Under the pieces are notes generated by a model, which had not been told where the DNA came from, searched no databases, and saw nothing but the letters and a program-made list of their open reading frames with translations. Source: Ignavibacteria bacterium (lineage in GTDB: Bacteria > Bacteroidota > Ignavibacteria > Tepidaquicellales > OLB5). Taken from it: a stretch of DNA of 64,000 bases. The position numbers and the translations under genes were made by a program. The stretch covers positions 383,970 through 447,969 of the forward strand of contig JAFLBX010000001.1 in NCBI GenBank assembly GCA_017303675.1, read 5' to 3'. Of the stretch, positions 53,715-61,728 are shown in pieces. Each line of letters opens with the position of its first letter. Position 1 is the stretch's first letter.

Positions 53715-54227
53715 ATGAAAAAAACAGAAAAAAAGCATAGGTTAGATAAAAACAATTATCTTGGTTTTCAATCTGTTTCTTTTACAGGTTGTGTATTTGA
53801 TATGAATAATTTATTTATTAATGATATGATGTTTGAAATTGTTCAGAAATATCTGCTGAAAGAAGCTGAATACTGTAAGATTGATCTAATCGTTTATTTA
53901 TTTATGCCAGATCATTTTCATCTAATCACTTGTGGTAATACGCCTGAATCAGATCCATTGGACTTTATGAAAAGATTTAAACAGGATACCGGATATTGGT
54001 TTTCGCAAAACAAAATTGGGGAAAAATGGCAGAAAGATTTCTACGACCACATAATTCGAAGCGATGAAGACATAAAAAATCAGGTTTGTTATATTTTAAA
54101 TAACCCGGTAAGAAAAGGTCTTGTATCAGATTGGAAAGACTATCCTTATAAAGGATCAACTATTTATGATTTAAACCATTTTATTATATCGCAGCCTGAA
54201 GGCTGCGACTACCGTATCTTTAATTAA
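53715..54227 (+). CDS. REP-associated tyrosine transposase (RAYT, Y1/HUH family)
   Basis: The 170-residue protein is a single-domain HUH nuclease. MPDHFHLIT carries the two metal-binding histidines (HxH), and NQVCYILNNPVRKGLV carries the catalytic tyrosine. The start HRLDKNNYLGFQSVSFTGCV and the W(Q)KDFYDHIIRSDED block fit the IS200-like RAYT group, which recognise REP hairpins as single strands. It is flanked by a perfect inverted pair of such hairpins, the right one lying inside the last codons of the gene. It is probably a domesticated mobiliser rather than a free insertion sequence. Confidence 0.9.
   Translation: MKKTEKKHRLDKNNYLGFQSVSFTGCVFDMNNLFINDMMFEIVQKYLLKEAEYCKIDLIVYLFMPDHFHLITCGNTPESDPLDFMKRFKQDTGYWFSQNKIGEKWQKDFYDHIIRSDEDIKNQVCYILNNPVRKGLVSDWKDYPYKGSTIYDLNHFIISQPEGCDYRIFN
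54190..54212 (-). repeat. REP hairpin with GTAG (right of transposase, inside its coding end)
   Basis: The 23-base unit is the exact reverse complement of the left copy. It encodes the QPEGCDY part of the transposase C-terminus, so gene and repeat are fused at this edge. Confidence 0.85.
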
Positions 54228-54258
54228 GATAAACGTATCAGTGTAATTTACCTATCTT

Positions 54259-54702
54259 ATGGAACACGATTTTGCAGTAACCACAAAAAACGAAACTGAA
54301 ACTATTGAACTTGGAATAAAAATTGCATCTTCCCTTAAGAACGGAGATGTAATTTCTTTATACGGCGATCTTGGTTCAGGCAAAACCCGCCTGGTAAAAG
54401 GTATCTGTACCGGCTTAGGAATAAATAATGTAGTGAACTCCCCTACTTTTATATTAGTAAATGAGTACATTTCACCGGTTATTGGAAACGTTTATCACTT
54501 TGATCTGTACAGGCTGAGATCTGAAGATGAAATTCTCGCAATGGGTTTTGAAGATTACATGAATAACCGGGGCTTAATTTTAATTGAATGGCCTGAACAT
54601 GCCGAACGGCTTTTGCCATCAGGAAATATTAAAATCCATATCTCCCACTCTGTTGAAAATGAAAATGAACGATGGATCAAGATAAGGGGATTAAGCATAT
54701 GA
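54259..54702 (+). CDS. tsaE: tRNA threonylcarbamoyladenosine synthesis ATPase TsaE
   Basis: The 147-residue protein has the TsaE P-loop (YGDLGSGKTRLVKGIC), a switch NSPTFILVNEY and VYHFDLYRL. The C-terminus holds LILIEWPEHAERLLP. TsaE supports TsaB and TsaD in making t6A37 in tRNA, and tsaB overlaps its stop by 4 bases (ATGA). Confidence 0.95.
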   Translation: MEHDFAVTTKNETETIELGIKIASSLKNGDVISLYGDLGSGKTRLVKGICTGLGINNVVNSPTFILVNEYISPVIGNVYHFDLYRLRSEDEILAMGFEDYMNNRGLILIEWPEHAERLLPSGNIKIHISHSVENENERWIKIRGLSI

Positions 54703-55361
54703 ACCTTCTTCTAATTAATTCCTCCGATAAAAATGCATTCGTTGCTTTTTACTGCAACGGAGTTTTAAAAACAGTATATGCTGAAGAATTTACCTCTAAA
54801 ACAAATACTCCGGGAAGAAAAGCAGATAAACTTATCCATTGCCTGGATAAACTTTCCCGTGAAAACAGCCTGGAAGAAATTGATGCAATTGCAATTACAA
54901 TTGGACCCGGTTCTTTTACCGGAATTCGTGTCGGGTTATCACTTGCCAAAGGTTTGGCATTTGGACTGGGTAAAAAAATTATCCCTGTTAACAATTTTGA
55001 GCTTACATTGGACAGATTAACGAAAATTAACAGGGATGCAGAATACTGCATTCTGCTTGAAGCAAAATTGCCTGAATATTATTACGCTGTTCGCAAAAAT
55101 GGTGAAATTAGTTCAAAAGGATCTCTGGATCTGGAAAATATTCTAAAAAATCTCCAAAAAAACACTATAATTGTGGGAGATTTTGACGATGAAACTCAAA
55201 TAAAACATTGTTATTTTAAGTATATTAATGTTAAAAATCTCAAAAGCGAAGCGGAATCATTTAGCCGGCTGGCTGAAGAAAAATTCCATAACAATGAATT
55301 GATAGATTCTGCTGAAGCAGAACCGCTTTATCTGAAAGATTTTAATTTTAAGAAAGTGTAA
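54699..55361 (+). CDS. tsaB: tRNA threonylcarbamoyladenosine synthesis protein TsaB
   Basis: The 220-residue protein has the ASKHA-type core: LLLINSSDKNAFVAFY at the start and IDAIAITIGPGSFTGIRVGLSLAKGLAFGLG as the phosphate-2-like loop typical of TsaB. It is the scaffold subunit that supports TsaD; it lacks the iron site itself. The start at ATG 54699 is chosen over an in-frame ATG 54672 within tsaE because the family begins MNLLLINSS. The next gene, accD, starts 29 bases on. Confidence 0.93.
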   Translation: MNLLLINSSDKNAFVAFYCNGVLKTVYAEEFTSKTNTPGRKADKLIHCLDKLSRENSLEEIDAIAITIGPGSFTGIRVGLSLAKGLAFGLGKKIIPVNNFELTLDRLTKINRDAEYCILLEAKLPEYYYAVRKNGEISSKGSLDLENILKNLQKNTIIVGDFDDETQIKHCYFKYINVKNLKSEAESFSRLAEEKFHNNELIDSAEAEPLYLKDFNFKKV

Positions 55362-55389
55362 CTATTTAGAAATTTTATTATGAATTAAG

Positions 55390-56232
55390 ATGGCCTGGTT
55401 TAAGAGAACAAAACAGAATATAGCTACTCAGGAAAAAAAAGAGCTCGGAGAAGGACACTGGATAAAATGTCCAAAATGCGACGAGATAATGCATAAAAAA
55501 CAGTGGGAAAATAATTTTTATCTCTGTACTAAATGCGACTATCACTTCAGGATAGGAAGTGAAGAATATTTCAAGCTATTGTTTGATAATGGTGATTTCA
55601 AAGAATTCGATAAAAAAGTTATTTCAAAAGACCCGCTGGATTTTGTGGATACTAAAAAATATAAAGACAGAATAAATGATACGATAAAAAAAACCGGTCT
55701 TTATGATGCAATTAGAAATGCTATCGGCGAAATTCACGGCAAAGAATGCGTGATTAGCGCGATGGATTTCAACTTTATCGGCGGTTCAATGGGCTCGGTT
55801 GTAGGTGAAAAGATAGCAAGAGGTATTCAAAAAGCCATTAAGGAAAAATGCCCGTACATAATTATATCTAAATCAGGCGGTGCAAGAATGATGGAAGCTG
55901 CTATTTCCCTGATGCAGCTAGCAAAATCTTCTGCCTGGCTTGCCAAGCTAGCGGAACATAAACTTCCGTATATTTCCGTGTTAACAGATCCCACAACAGG
56001 GGGAGCTTCAGCAAGCTTTTCTATGCTTGGCGATGTGAACATTGCAGAACCTGACGCTCTGATAGGATTTGCTGGACCAAGAGTTGTAAGGCAGGCAACG
56101 GGTAAGGATCTTCCCAAAGGTTTTCAGCATGCGGAATTCGTTCAGGAGCATGGTTTCCTGGATTGCGTAGTTAACCGAAAAGACCTGAAAGAAAAGCTGT
56201 ATCAATTTATGGTTTACATGCATGATAAATAA
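55390..56232 (+). CDS. accD: Acetyl-CoA carboxylase carboxyltransferase subunit beta
   Basis: The 280-residue protein starts with a zinc ribbon ([27 protein letters not shown]) and has the crotonase-like carboxyltransferase core: [34 protein letters not shown], and [16 protein letters not shown]. It carries out the transfer of carboxyl from biotin to acetyl-CoA together with AccA, which is not in the window. It leads into panC-panD with short gaps (33 and 49 bases). Confidence 0.95.
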   Translation: MAWFKRTKQNIATQEKKELGEGHWIKCPKCDEIMHKKQWENNFYLCTKCDYHFRIGSEEYFKLLFDNGDFKEFDKKVISKDPLDFVDTKKYKDRINDTIKKTGLYDAIRNAIGEIHGKECVISAMDFNFIGGSMGSVVGEKIARGIQKAIKEKCPYIIISKSGGARMMEAAISLMQLAKSSAWLAKLAEHKLPYISVLTDPTTGGASASFSMLGDVNIAEPDALIGFAGPRVVRQATGKDLPKGFQHAEFVQEHGFLDCVVNRKDLKEKLYQFMVYMHDK

Positions 56233-56265
56233 CAGCGGTAAATCAAATTCTATGCAGCCCGGTAA

Positions 56266-57132
56266 ATGAAAATTCTCCGCACAATTGCAGAAACACAAAA
56301 GCTTACAACAAAACTCAGGCTTGAAAATAAAATAATAGGTTTTGTTCCAACAATGGGCTACCTTCACGAAGGGCACTTATCTCTGGTTAAGGAAGCCGCG
56401 AAAAAAGCAGATAAGGTTTTTTTAAGTATTTATGTAAATCCGCTTCAGTTCTCTCCAACAGAAGATCTTTCCCGATATCCCCGTGATTTTAAGCGTGATG
56501 AAATGCTTTGCCGTAAAGCCAGCGTGGATTATATATTTTATCCTTCCAATGAAATAATGTATCCGGAAGGATATTCAACTTACGCAATTGTTGAAAAGTT
56601 AACCGCAAAGCTTGAAGGAAAGATAAGACCGGAACATTTTAAAGGTGTAACTACAATTGTATTAAAGCTTTTTAATATTGTGCAGCCCCATTTTTCGGTT
56701 TTTGGTCAGAAAGATGCTCAGCAGGCTGCTGTGATCAAAAAAATGGTAAAAGATCTTAATGTTAATACATTGGTGAAAGTTCACCCAACTATCCGTGAAT
56801 CCAACGGACTTGCAATGAGCTCGCGAAACGTCTATCTTACAAAAGAACAGCGTGAAGATGCTCCATTCCTTTATAAATCTTTGCAGTACGCTAAACGCAA
56901 AATAGAGCTTGAAAATTATAACAGAGATATTGATTTTCTTCGCGGACAGATGTCAAAACTGATAAAATCCAGGAAGACTGCAACAAAAATTGATTATATT
57001 TCGTTTAATGATTACGAAACACTTGAAGACATAAAATCGCTTAAAAATGCGGAAAATAGAAATATTTTAGTAAGCTTGGCAGTTAGATTTGGTAAAGTCA
57101 GGTTAATTGATAATATTGTAATTAAGCGTTAA
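56266..57132 (+). CDS. panC: Pantoate-beta-alanine ligase
   Basis: The 288-residue cytoplasmic enzyme joins pantoate with beta-alanine through a pantoyl-adenylate. It has VPTMGYLHEGHLSLV with the HxGH ATP site, a VNPLQFSPTEDL block, FGQKDAQQAAVIKKMV, and the KMSKS-like SSRNVYLTKEQR. panD follows directly, so beta-alanine supply and use are co-encoded. Confidence 0.96.
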   Translation: MKILRTIAETQKLTTKLRLENKIIGFVPTMGYLHEGHLSLVKEAAKKADKVFLSIYVNPLQFSPTEDLSRYPRDFKRDEMLCRKASVDYIFYPSNEIMYPEGYSTYAIVEKLTAKLEGKIRPEHFKGVTTIVLKLFNIVQPHFSVFGQKDAQQAAVIKKMVKDLNVNTLVKVHPTIRESNGLAMSSRNVYLTKEQREDAPFLYKSLQYAKRKIELENYNRDIDFLRGQMSKLIKSRKTATKIDYISFNDYETLEDIKSLKNAENRNILVSLAVRFGKVRLIDNIVIKR

Positions 57133-57181
57133 TTTTGTATTCATGCTGGATTTATAAGGCAATAGAAAGAGGTATCAAATC

Positions 57182-57562
57182 ATGGAAAGAATAATGTGTA
57201 AATCCAAGCTTCACCGGGCAACAGTTACCCAGGCAGAGCTATATTACGAAGGCAGCGTTACAATTGATGCGGACCTGCTGGATGCTGCGGATATATTACC
57301 GTATGAAAAGATCCAGGTTGTTAATATAAATAACGGTTCAAGGTTTGAAAGCTATGCTATTGAAGGAAAACGCAGAAGCGGAACTATTTGTATAAACGGC
57401 GCTGCTGCAAGAAATGCCGCTGTTGGTGATCATATTATAATAATTACCTACGCAAATTATACCGAAGAAGAGCTTAAAACCTTTAAGCCTACCATTATTT
57501 TAATGGATAAAGATAACAAGATTAAAGATATTAAACATACAAACGAGATCCTGGAAGTTTAA
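57182..57562 (+). CDS. panD: Aspartate 1-decarboxylase precursor
   Basis: The 126-residue pro-enzyme cleaves itself between Gly24 and Ser25 (YYEGSVTID) to form the pyruvoyl cofactor. Lys9-Leu-His-Arg and the [19 protein letters not shown] block fit the family. It makes beta-alanine from aspartate for PanC. The start [12 protein letters not shown] aligns with the canonical PanD N-terminus. Confidence 0.96.
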   Translation: MERIMCKSKLHRATVTQAELYYEGSVTIDADLLDAADILPYEKIQVVNINNGSRFESYAIEGKRRSGTICINGAAARNAAVGDHIIIITYANYTEEELKTFKPTIILMDKDNKIKDIKHTNEILEV

Positions 57563-57576
57563 CCCGTTCCAATAAT

Positions 57577-57927
57577 ATGAAAAAGCTCACATTCCAAGCG
57601 CTTGTAACATTCTTTATACTTTGCAGTTCTGTGTTTGCACAGAAAATGTATAAAGTAAATTATGAATCACAGGCTGATCTAAAAATTTACGTAGTTTCGT
57701 ATGAATCTCAAGCCGATCTGAACGTTTTCATGGTAAATTATGAATCACAGGCAAACAAAGATGGCCTGTGGTACAATGTATCATATGAAAGCCAGGCGGA
57801 TTTTAAATTATATTTCGTAGATTATGAATCACAGGCTGATCTGAAGATTTATTTTGTAGATTACGAATCCCAGGCCGGCTGGCGTAACAAATCAAAGGAA
57901 TACCTTCTGAAGTTCAAAAATCAATAA
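57577..57927 (+). CDS. Small secreted protein built from YESQA repeats
   Basis: The 116-residue protein has a signal peptide (FQALVTFFILCSSVFAQ) and six copies of a ~13-residue unit: xYESQADLKIYxV, with YESQA almost unchanged and the residues between alternating in a beta-like pattern. The unit resembles the small DUF6150-type proteins seen in Bacteroidota, by recollection and not search. The repeats would stack as short strands. No enzyme function is apparent. It lies 14 bases after panD and could be co-transcribed. Confidence 0.7.
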   Translation: MKKLTFQALVTFFILCSSVFAQKMYKVNYESQADLKIYVVSYESQADLNVFMVNYESQANKDGLWYNVSYESQADFKLYFVDYESQADLKIYFVDYESQAGWRNKSKEYLLKFKNQ

Positions 57928-57984
57928 TAATGAACCTGAAAATGATTTATCCTTCCCTTTTCTTCTTAATAAAACCAATTTAAC

Positions 57985-58833
57985 ATGCCGATAACTGATA
58001 CAGATTTTAACAATAAAAAATCCGCTTTCCTTGAAAACAAGCTTGCGGAGCTTATGAAAAAAGTTAAAGATACTGAAGGTGAAATGAATAAAAAGCTTGC
58101 TGTTGCAATTCTAGCTGCTGGACTTGGCAAAAGAATGAAGAGTCCGGATAAACCCAAAGTGATGTTTGAGATAAACTCACGCCCAATGATAGATTATGTT
58201 GTAGAGCTGGCATTTAAAGTAAATGCAGATCTTGTGGTACCTATTGTTGGCCACCACAGGGAACAGGTAATTAACTATTTGGATAATAAATTTACCGGAA
58301 AAGATATAAAGTATGCAGTACAGTCTGAACAGCTTGGAACCGGCCATGCAGTGATCCAGACAGCTGAATTGCTTAAGGATTTTGAAGGCGAGATCCTTAT
58401 CTTATCAGGTGATGTGCCGCTTTTGAAATTTGAAACCGTTGAAAAGCTTATCAATGAACATTTTTCTCAAGGAAATGAAGCAACATTGCTCACTACGGTA
58501 TTTGATAATTCCTACGGTTACGGAAGGATAGTAAGGGATAGTGACGGTAATTTTACCGGTATAGTTGAAGAAAAAGACGCCACGGATGAACAAAAACAGA
58601 TAAAAGAAATAAATCCAGCAATATATATAGTTAATTCAAAAGTATTATTTGATGCTCTTTCTAAAATATCACCAGAAAATAACCAGAAAGAATATTACCT
58701 GACCGATATATTCAGGTTTATTCCAAAGGAAAAGATCGGTACTGTTGTTACCAATGATGAGCTGGAAGTTACCGGTGTGAATTCGATTGAGCAGCTCAAA
58801 GAAATGGAAGATTCACTCAATTCAAGAACCTGA
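57985..58833 (+). CDS. GlmU-type nucleotidyltransferase (uridyltransferase domain only)
   Basis: The 282-residue protein has the N-terminal GlmU fold: AVAILAAGLGKRMKSPDKPKVMFEI (signature LxxGxGxRM), AVQSEQLGTGHAVIQTAE, and ILSGDVPLL with the metal Asp. The left-handed beta-helix acetyltransferase half of bifunctional GlmU (~450 residues) is absent. It likely makes a UDP-sugar from a sugar 1-phosphate. It has a ~33-residue N-terminal extension before NKKLAVAIL. The next gene begins right at its end. Confidence 0.85.
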   Translation: MPITDTDFNNKKSAFLENKLAELMKKVKDTEGEMNKKLAVAILAAGLGKRMKSPDKPKVMFEINSRPMIDYVVELAFKVNADLVVPIVGHHREQVINYLDNKFTGKDIKYAVQSEQLGTGHAVIQTAELLKDFEGEILILSGDVPLLKFETVEKLINEHFSQGNEATLLTTVFDNSYGYGRIVRDSDGNFTGIVEEKDATDEQKQIKEINPAIYIVNSKVLFDALSKISPENNQKEYYLTDIFRFIPKEKIGTVVTNDELEVTGVNSIEQLKEMEDSLNSRT

Positions 58834-58834
58834 A

Positions 58835-59743
58835 TTGGAAACTCGTGCTGTTAAATCACAAAAGTTGAATAAACTTTACCCCGAAGATATCATAGCAATG
58901 TCATTTTCGGGTATTACCATATTTATTCTCGCATACTATATTTCAGCAGGGAAAATTAATAATACTTCATCTATTATTGCCCCGGTTGTATCGCTGCTTA
59001 TATTATCATTTCTTGCAGTTTACCAAAATAGCTCAGGTTCCAGAGTTTTAAAATTTCTTCGGAGCTATCTTCACATTCCGCTGTACGGAATTATTTTCAG
59101 CGCTTTCCAGGTATTTGTGCATATTCTTAACCCTACCGATTATGATACCCTGCTGTTAAAGTGGGATTATTCCGTATTCGGTTTTGATATTACCCGTTGG
59201 CTTGAGCAGTATGTAAGTAAAGTTTTAACAGAAATATTAACGCTTTCATATTTTTCTTATTACGTATTTCCATCATTAACCTTTGTAATGTTATATTTCA
59301 GCAAAAACACTTCCGCATTTGCAAACGCCCGAAATTATTTGCTTGCAATAGTAATTGGCTGGTATGGAGCATTTATATTCTATATAGTACTGCCTGCAGC
59401 GGGTCCCGATATTGCTTTCCCTGAAAATTACTCCGTACCGTTACAGGGACTCTCTCCATTAACCAACACTTATCTTGAAAACTTAGCAAAGTATTTGAAA
59501 GAATCATTTGTAAGAAACACTTTTCCAAGCATGCATTTTGCAATAATCCTGATAACGAACTATTTTGCTTACAGGTACAAAAGAAAATATTTCTGGTTTG
59601 CAACCCTGCCTGTAGGTACTCTTCTTGCAATAGCTACTGTTTATCTGAGGCAGCATTACCTTATCGACCTGGTTGGCGCTTTGCCTGTAGCAGCGTTAAG
59701 TATTTATCTTGCAGGTAAATTTATGAAAATTAAAACAAATTGA
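58835..59743 (+). CDS. PAP2-like (Aur1/inositolphosphotransferase type) membrane protein
   Basis: The ~302-residue protein has about six or more membrane helices and ends with the PAP2 phosphatase motifs: RNTFPSMHFAIIL (SxxxH, second box) and VYLRQHYLIDLVGALP (HxxxD box). It likely moves a phospho-head-group on membrane lipids. No ATG is found before the first helix except M at 58898; TTG codons at 58787 (overlapping glmU-type gene), 58835 or 58865 are possible, and 58835 is chosen as the first after that stop. Confidence 0.75.
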   Translation: METRAVKSQKLNKLYPEDIIAMSFSGITIFILAYYISAGKINNTSSIIAPVVSLLILSFLAVYQNSSGSRVLKFLRSYLHIPLYGIIFSAFQVFVHILNPTDYDTLLLKWDYSVFGFDITRWLEQYVSKVLTEILTLSYFSYYVFPSLTFVMLYFSKNTSAFANARNYLLAIVIGWYGAFIFYIVLPAAGPDIAFPENYSVPLQGLSPLTNTYLENLAKYLKESFVRNTFPSMHFAIILITNYFAYRYKRKYFWFATLPVGTLLAIATVYLRQHYLIDLVGALPVAALSIYLAGKFMKIKTN

Positions 59744-59762
59744 ATTCTAAAAAGAATAAAAC

Positions 59763-59789
59763 AAAAGGGGCTTATTAAGCCCCTTTTTT
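59763..59789. terminator. Bidirectional terminator between PAP2 and T9SS cargo gene
   Basis: AAAAGGGGCTT (59763-59773) pairs with AAGCCCCTTTT (59777-59787), and T runs follow in both directions. Confidence 0.85.
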
Positions 59790-59819
59790 GCTGCTGAAAG
59801 TGATGTTAACCCGGAGGTA

Positions 59820-61496
59820 TTACTTGATCAACATCATCTTTTTTGTATCTGAGAATCCCTCAGTTTTAAATTCATACAGGTAAATTCCGCTTGCAAGTCC
59901 TTCACCGTTAAAATCAATGCTGTGGCTGCCGCTTAACATGTAATTGTTCAGCAGAGTTTTAACAAGCTTACCGGATATGTCATATACCTTAACAGTAACA
60001 TTTCCTCCTTCAGGCAGCGAAAATTCAATTTTAGTTACCGGATTGAACGGGTTAGGATAGTTCTGTTTCAGGCTGAATTCATCAGCTATTTCCGGGTTGC
60101 CGTTTATACCTGTTAAGCTTCCGCAGAAGCTTCTGATTACTGGAACCGGGTTGGTAACAACCGGTGTAACAGTTATTTCTGTTAGTGGAACAGTTGACCT
60201 TTGGCAATTACCAGACCACTGACCTGGTCTTACCTGGAACATCAGTGAATCCTGGCAAACAGAACTAACATTCCCCACAGTATTTGTTTTAATAAAAAGT
60301 ACATCTTCTCCGGCGCTTGAAGAATTGAAGAATCTTCCTGTAACTGCATATCCTGCCGGGGAACCAGCTTCTTTAAGATCGTAGCCATTATCGGCACCTG
60401 CGGAATTGGGAAATCTTTTTATCCAAACCGGCACTCCAACTGCAAGTGTAACTTTAGAAAGGATCACGTCCTCAGTGGCTGCAGCTTTTAAGCTGCCTGT
60501 ATATACCAGTGATGCATCACTTGACTGAAAGATCAGGCTTTCACTTTTTTCTGTAGCTCCAATGCTGCCGTAAGTATTCTGCCAAATAACCAATCCTGTT
60601 GGGCCAACCCTTAACATGTAAATATCACCGGCTGGATCAAACGCTGTGCTGTTTCCGGTTACTGCGAAACCGCCGTCAGGCAGCGCAACAATTTTTTTGC
60701 CTTCAGAATGCAGTCCTGCCATTGGTGCGTAGCCATAAAACCAAATCGGTGCGCCTGCAGCTGAAATTTTCATTATAAAAGCCTGGTATATTCCGCCTGC
60801 TCCTGTAAACCTGTTCGTTACACCGGTAATTGCGTAACTTCCGTCAACGGGCTGATATGTAATTGAGTAGGCTTTTTCATCAACCCATGGAAATGGTGGA
60901 ATATAGTTATACGCCCAAAGTAATGCTCCTGCAGATGAATGTTGAGATGCAAGGATATGATTCTGATAAACACCTGATGTAATGAAACTTCTTATGCATC
61001 CTGCTGCTGTAAATGCGTCAGAAGTATTTTTTACAACCTGCCTGTATTCATGATTTAATGAGTCAGAGATCTGTTTTGTTAAAACATGTCCGCAGGATGT
61101 ATCAATAATTGAAAATGAAGCCTTTTGCCTTCCGGCTGGGTTATTATAAAATCCTGCAAGAACATTATTTCTGTTTCCCGAAAGCTGAATATGCGAGAAA
61201 CATGAATCTGATTGACTGAATCCCAATAAAACGGAACAGCTTATTGAACCAGAGTTATCAAGTTTCAGGAACATCCAGTCATAACTGCCGGCGTTCGGGG
61301 TTGAATTGGAAACTCCTGCAATAGACCACTTTCCCGCTACTGTTCCGTCAAAATTTCTTTCAATTGAGTAACCGTAATCTGTTTTACTGCTGTAAGGAGG
61401 AAAGTCATAAGTATTTACAAAATACTGTGAGTTTGCCTGTAAAGTGATTAAGAGGAAAAATACAAAAGCTGTGATTTTGAGTACTAAGTTATTCAT
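59820..61496 (-). CDS. Secreted beta-propeller-like protein with T9SS sorting domain
   Basis: The ~558-residue protein has a signal peptide (NNLVLKITAFVFFLLITLQANSQ), about eight repeats of GGFAVTGNS / AVTGRF type, each ~50 residues, and the T9SS tail NYPNPFNPVTKIEF to DTKKMMLIK. ATG 61496 is chosen because GGAGA lies 9 bases before it; ATG 61511 adds MENKK but sits directly on a palindrome (61512-61526) with no spacing. Ligand unknown. Confidence 0.82.
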   Translation of the reverse strand: MNNLVLKITAFVFFLLITLQANSQYFVNTYDFPPYSSKTDYGYSIERNFDGTVAGKWSIAGVSNSTPNAGSYDWMFLKLDNSGSISCSVLLGFSQSDSCFSHIQLSGNRNNVLAGFYNNPAGRQKASFSIIDTSCGHVLTKQISDSLNHEYRQVVKNTSDAFTAAGCIRSFITSGVYQNHILASQHSSAGALLWAYNYIPPFPWVDEKAYSITYQPVDGSYAITGVTNRFTGAGGIYQAFIMKISAAGAPIWFYGYAPMAGLHSEGKKIVALPDGGFAVTGNSTAFDPAGDIYMLRVGPTGLVIWQNTYGSIGATEKSESLIFQSSDASLVYTGSLKAAATEDVILSKVTLAVGVPVWIKRFPNSAGADNGYDLKEAGSPAGYAVTGRFFNSSSAGEDVLFIKTNTVGNVSSVCQDSLMFQVRPGQWSGNCQRSTVPLTEITVTPVVTNPVPVIRSFCGSLTGINGNPEIADEFSLKQNYPNPFNPVTKIEFSLPEGGNVTVKVYDISGKLVKTLLNNYMLSGSHSIDFNGEGLASGIYLYEFKTEGFSDTKKMMLIK

Positions 61497-61728
61497 TTTT
61501 TTGTTCTCCATCCTCTTTTAAAGAGGAAATTTAAGTTTGTTGGTTTTAATTAATTGGTTATACAAACTTAAATTCAGAGCATACAAAAACCTTATCAGAA
61601 TCCTTATCGGCTTATTAACTTATGTTTTATCAGTATTTTATCGTTAATATTATAGAGTTCACATTTTATTAATTGTATATTTTAAATCAATGAATAGTTA
61701 TATTTATGTAAATACTTAGCTTATATAA

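Noticed and set aside
57640-57890. Repeated DNA units as a CRISPR array
   Set aside because: The units are in frame, about 39 bases without constant spacers, and encode the YESQA peptide repeat.
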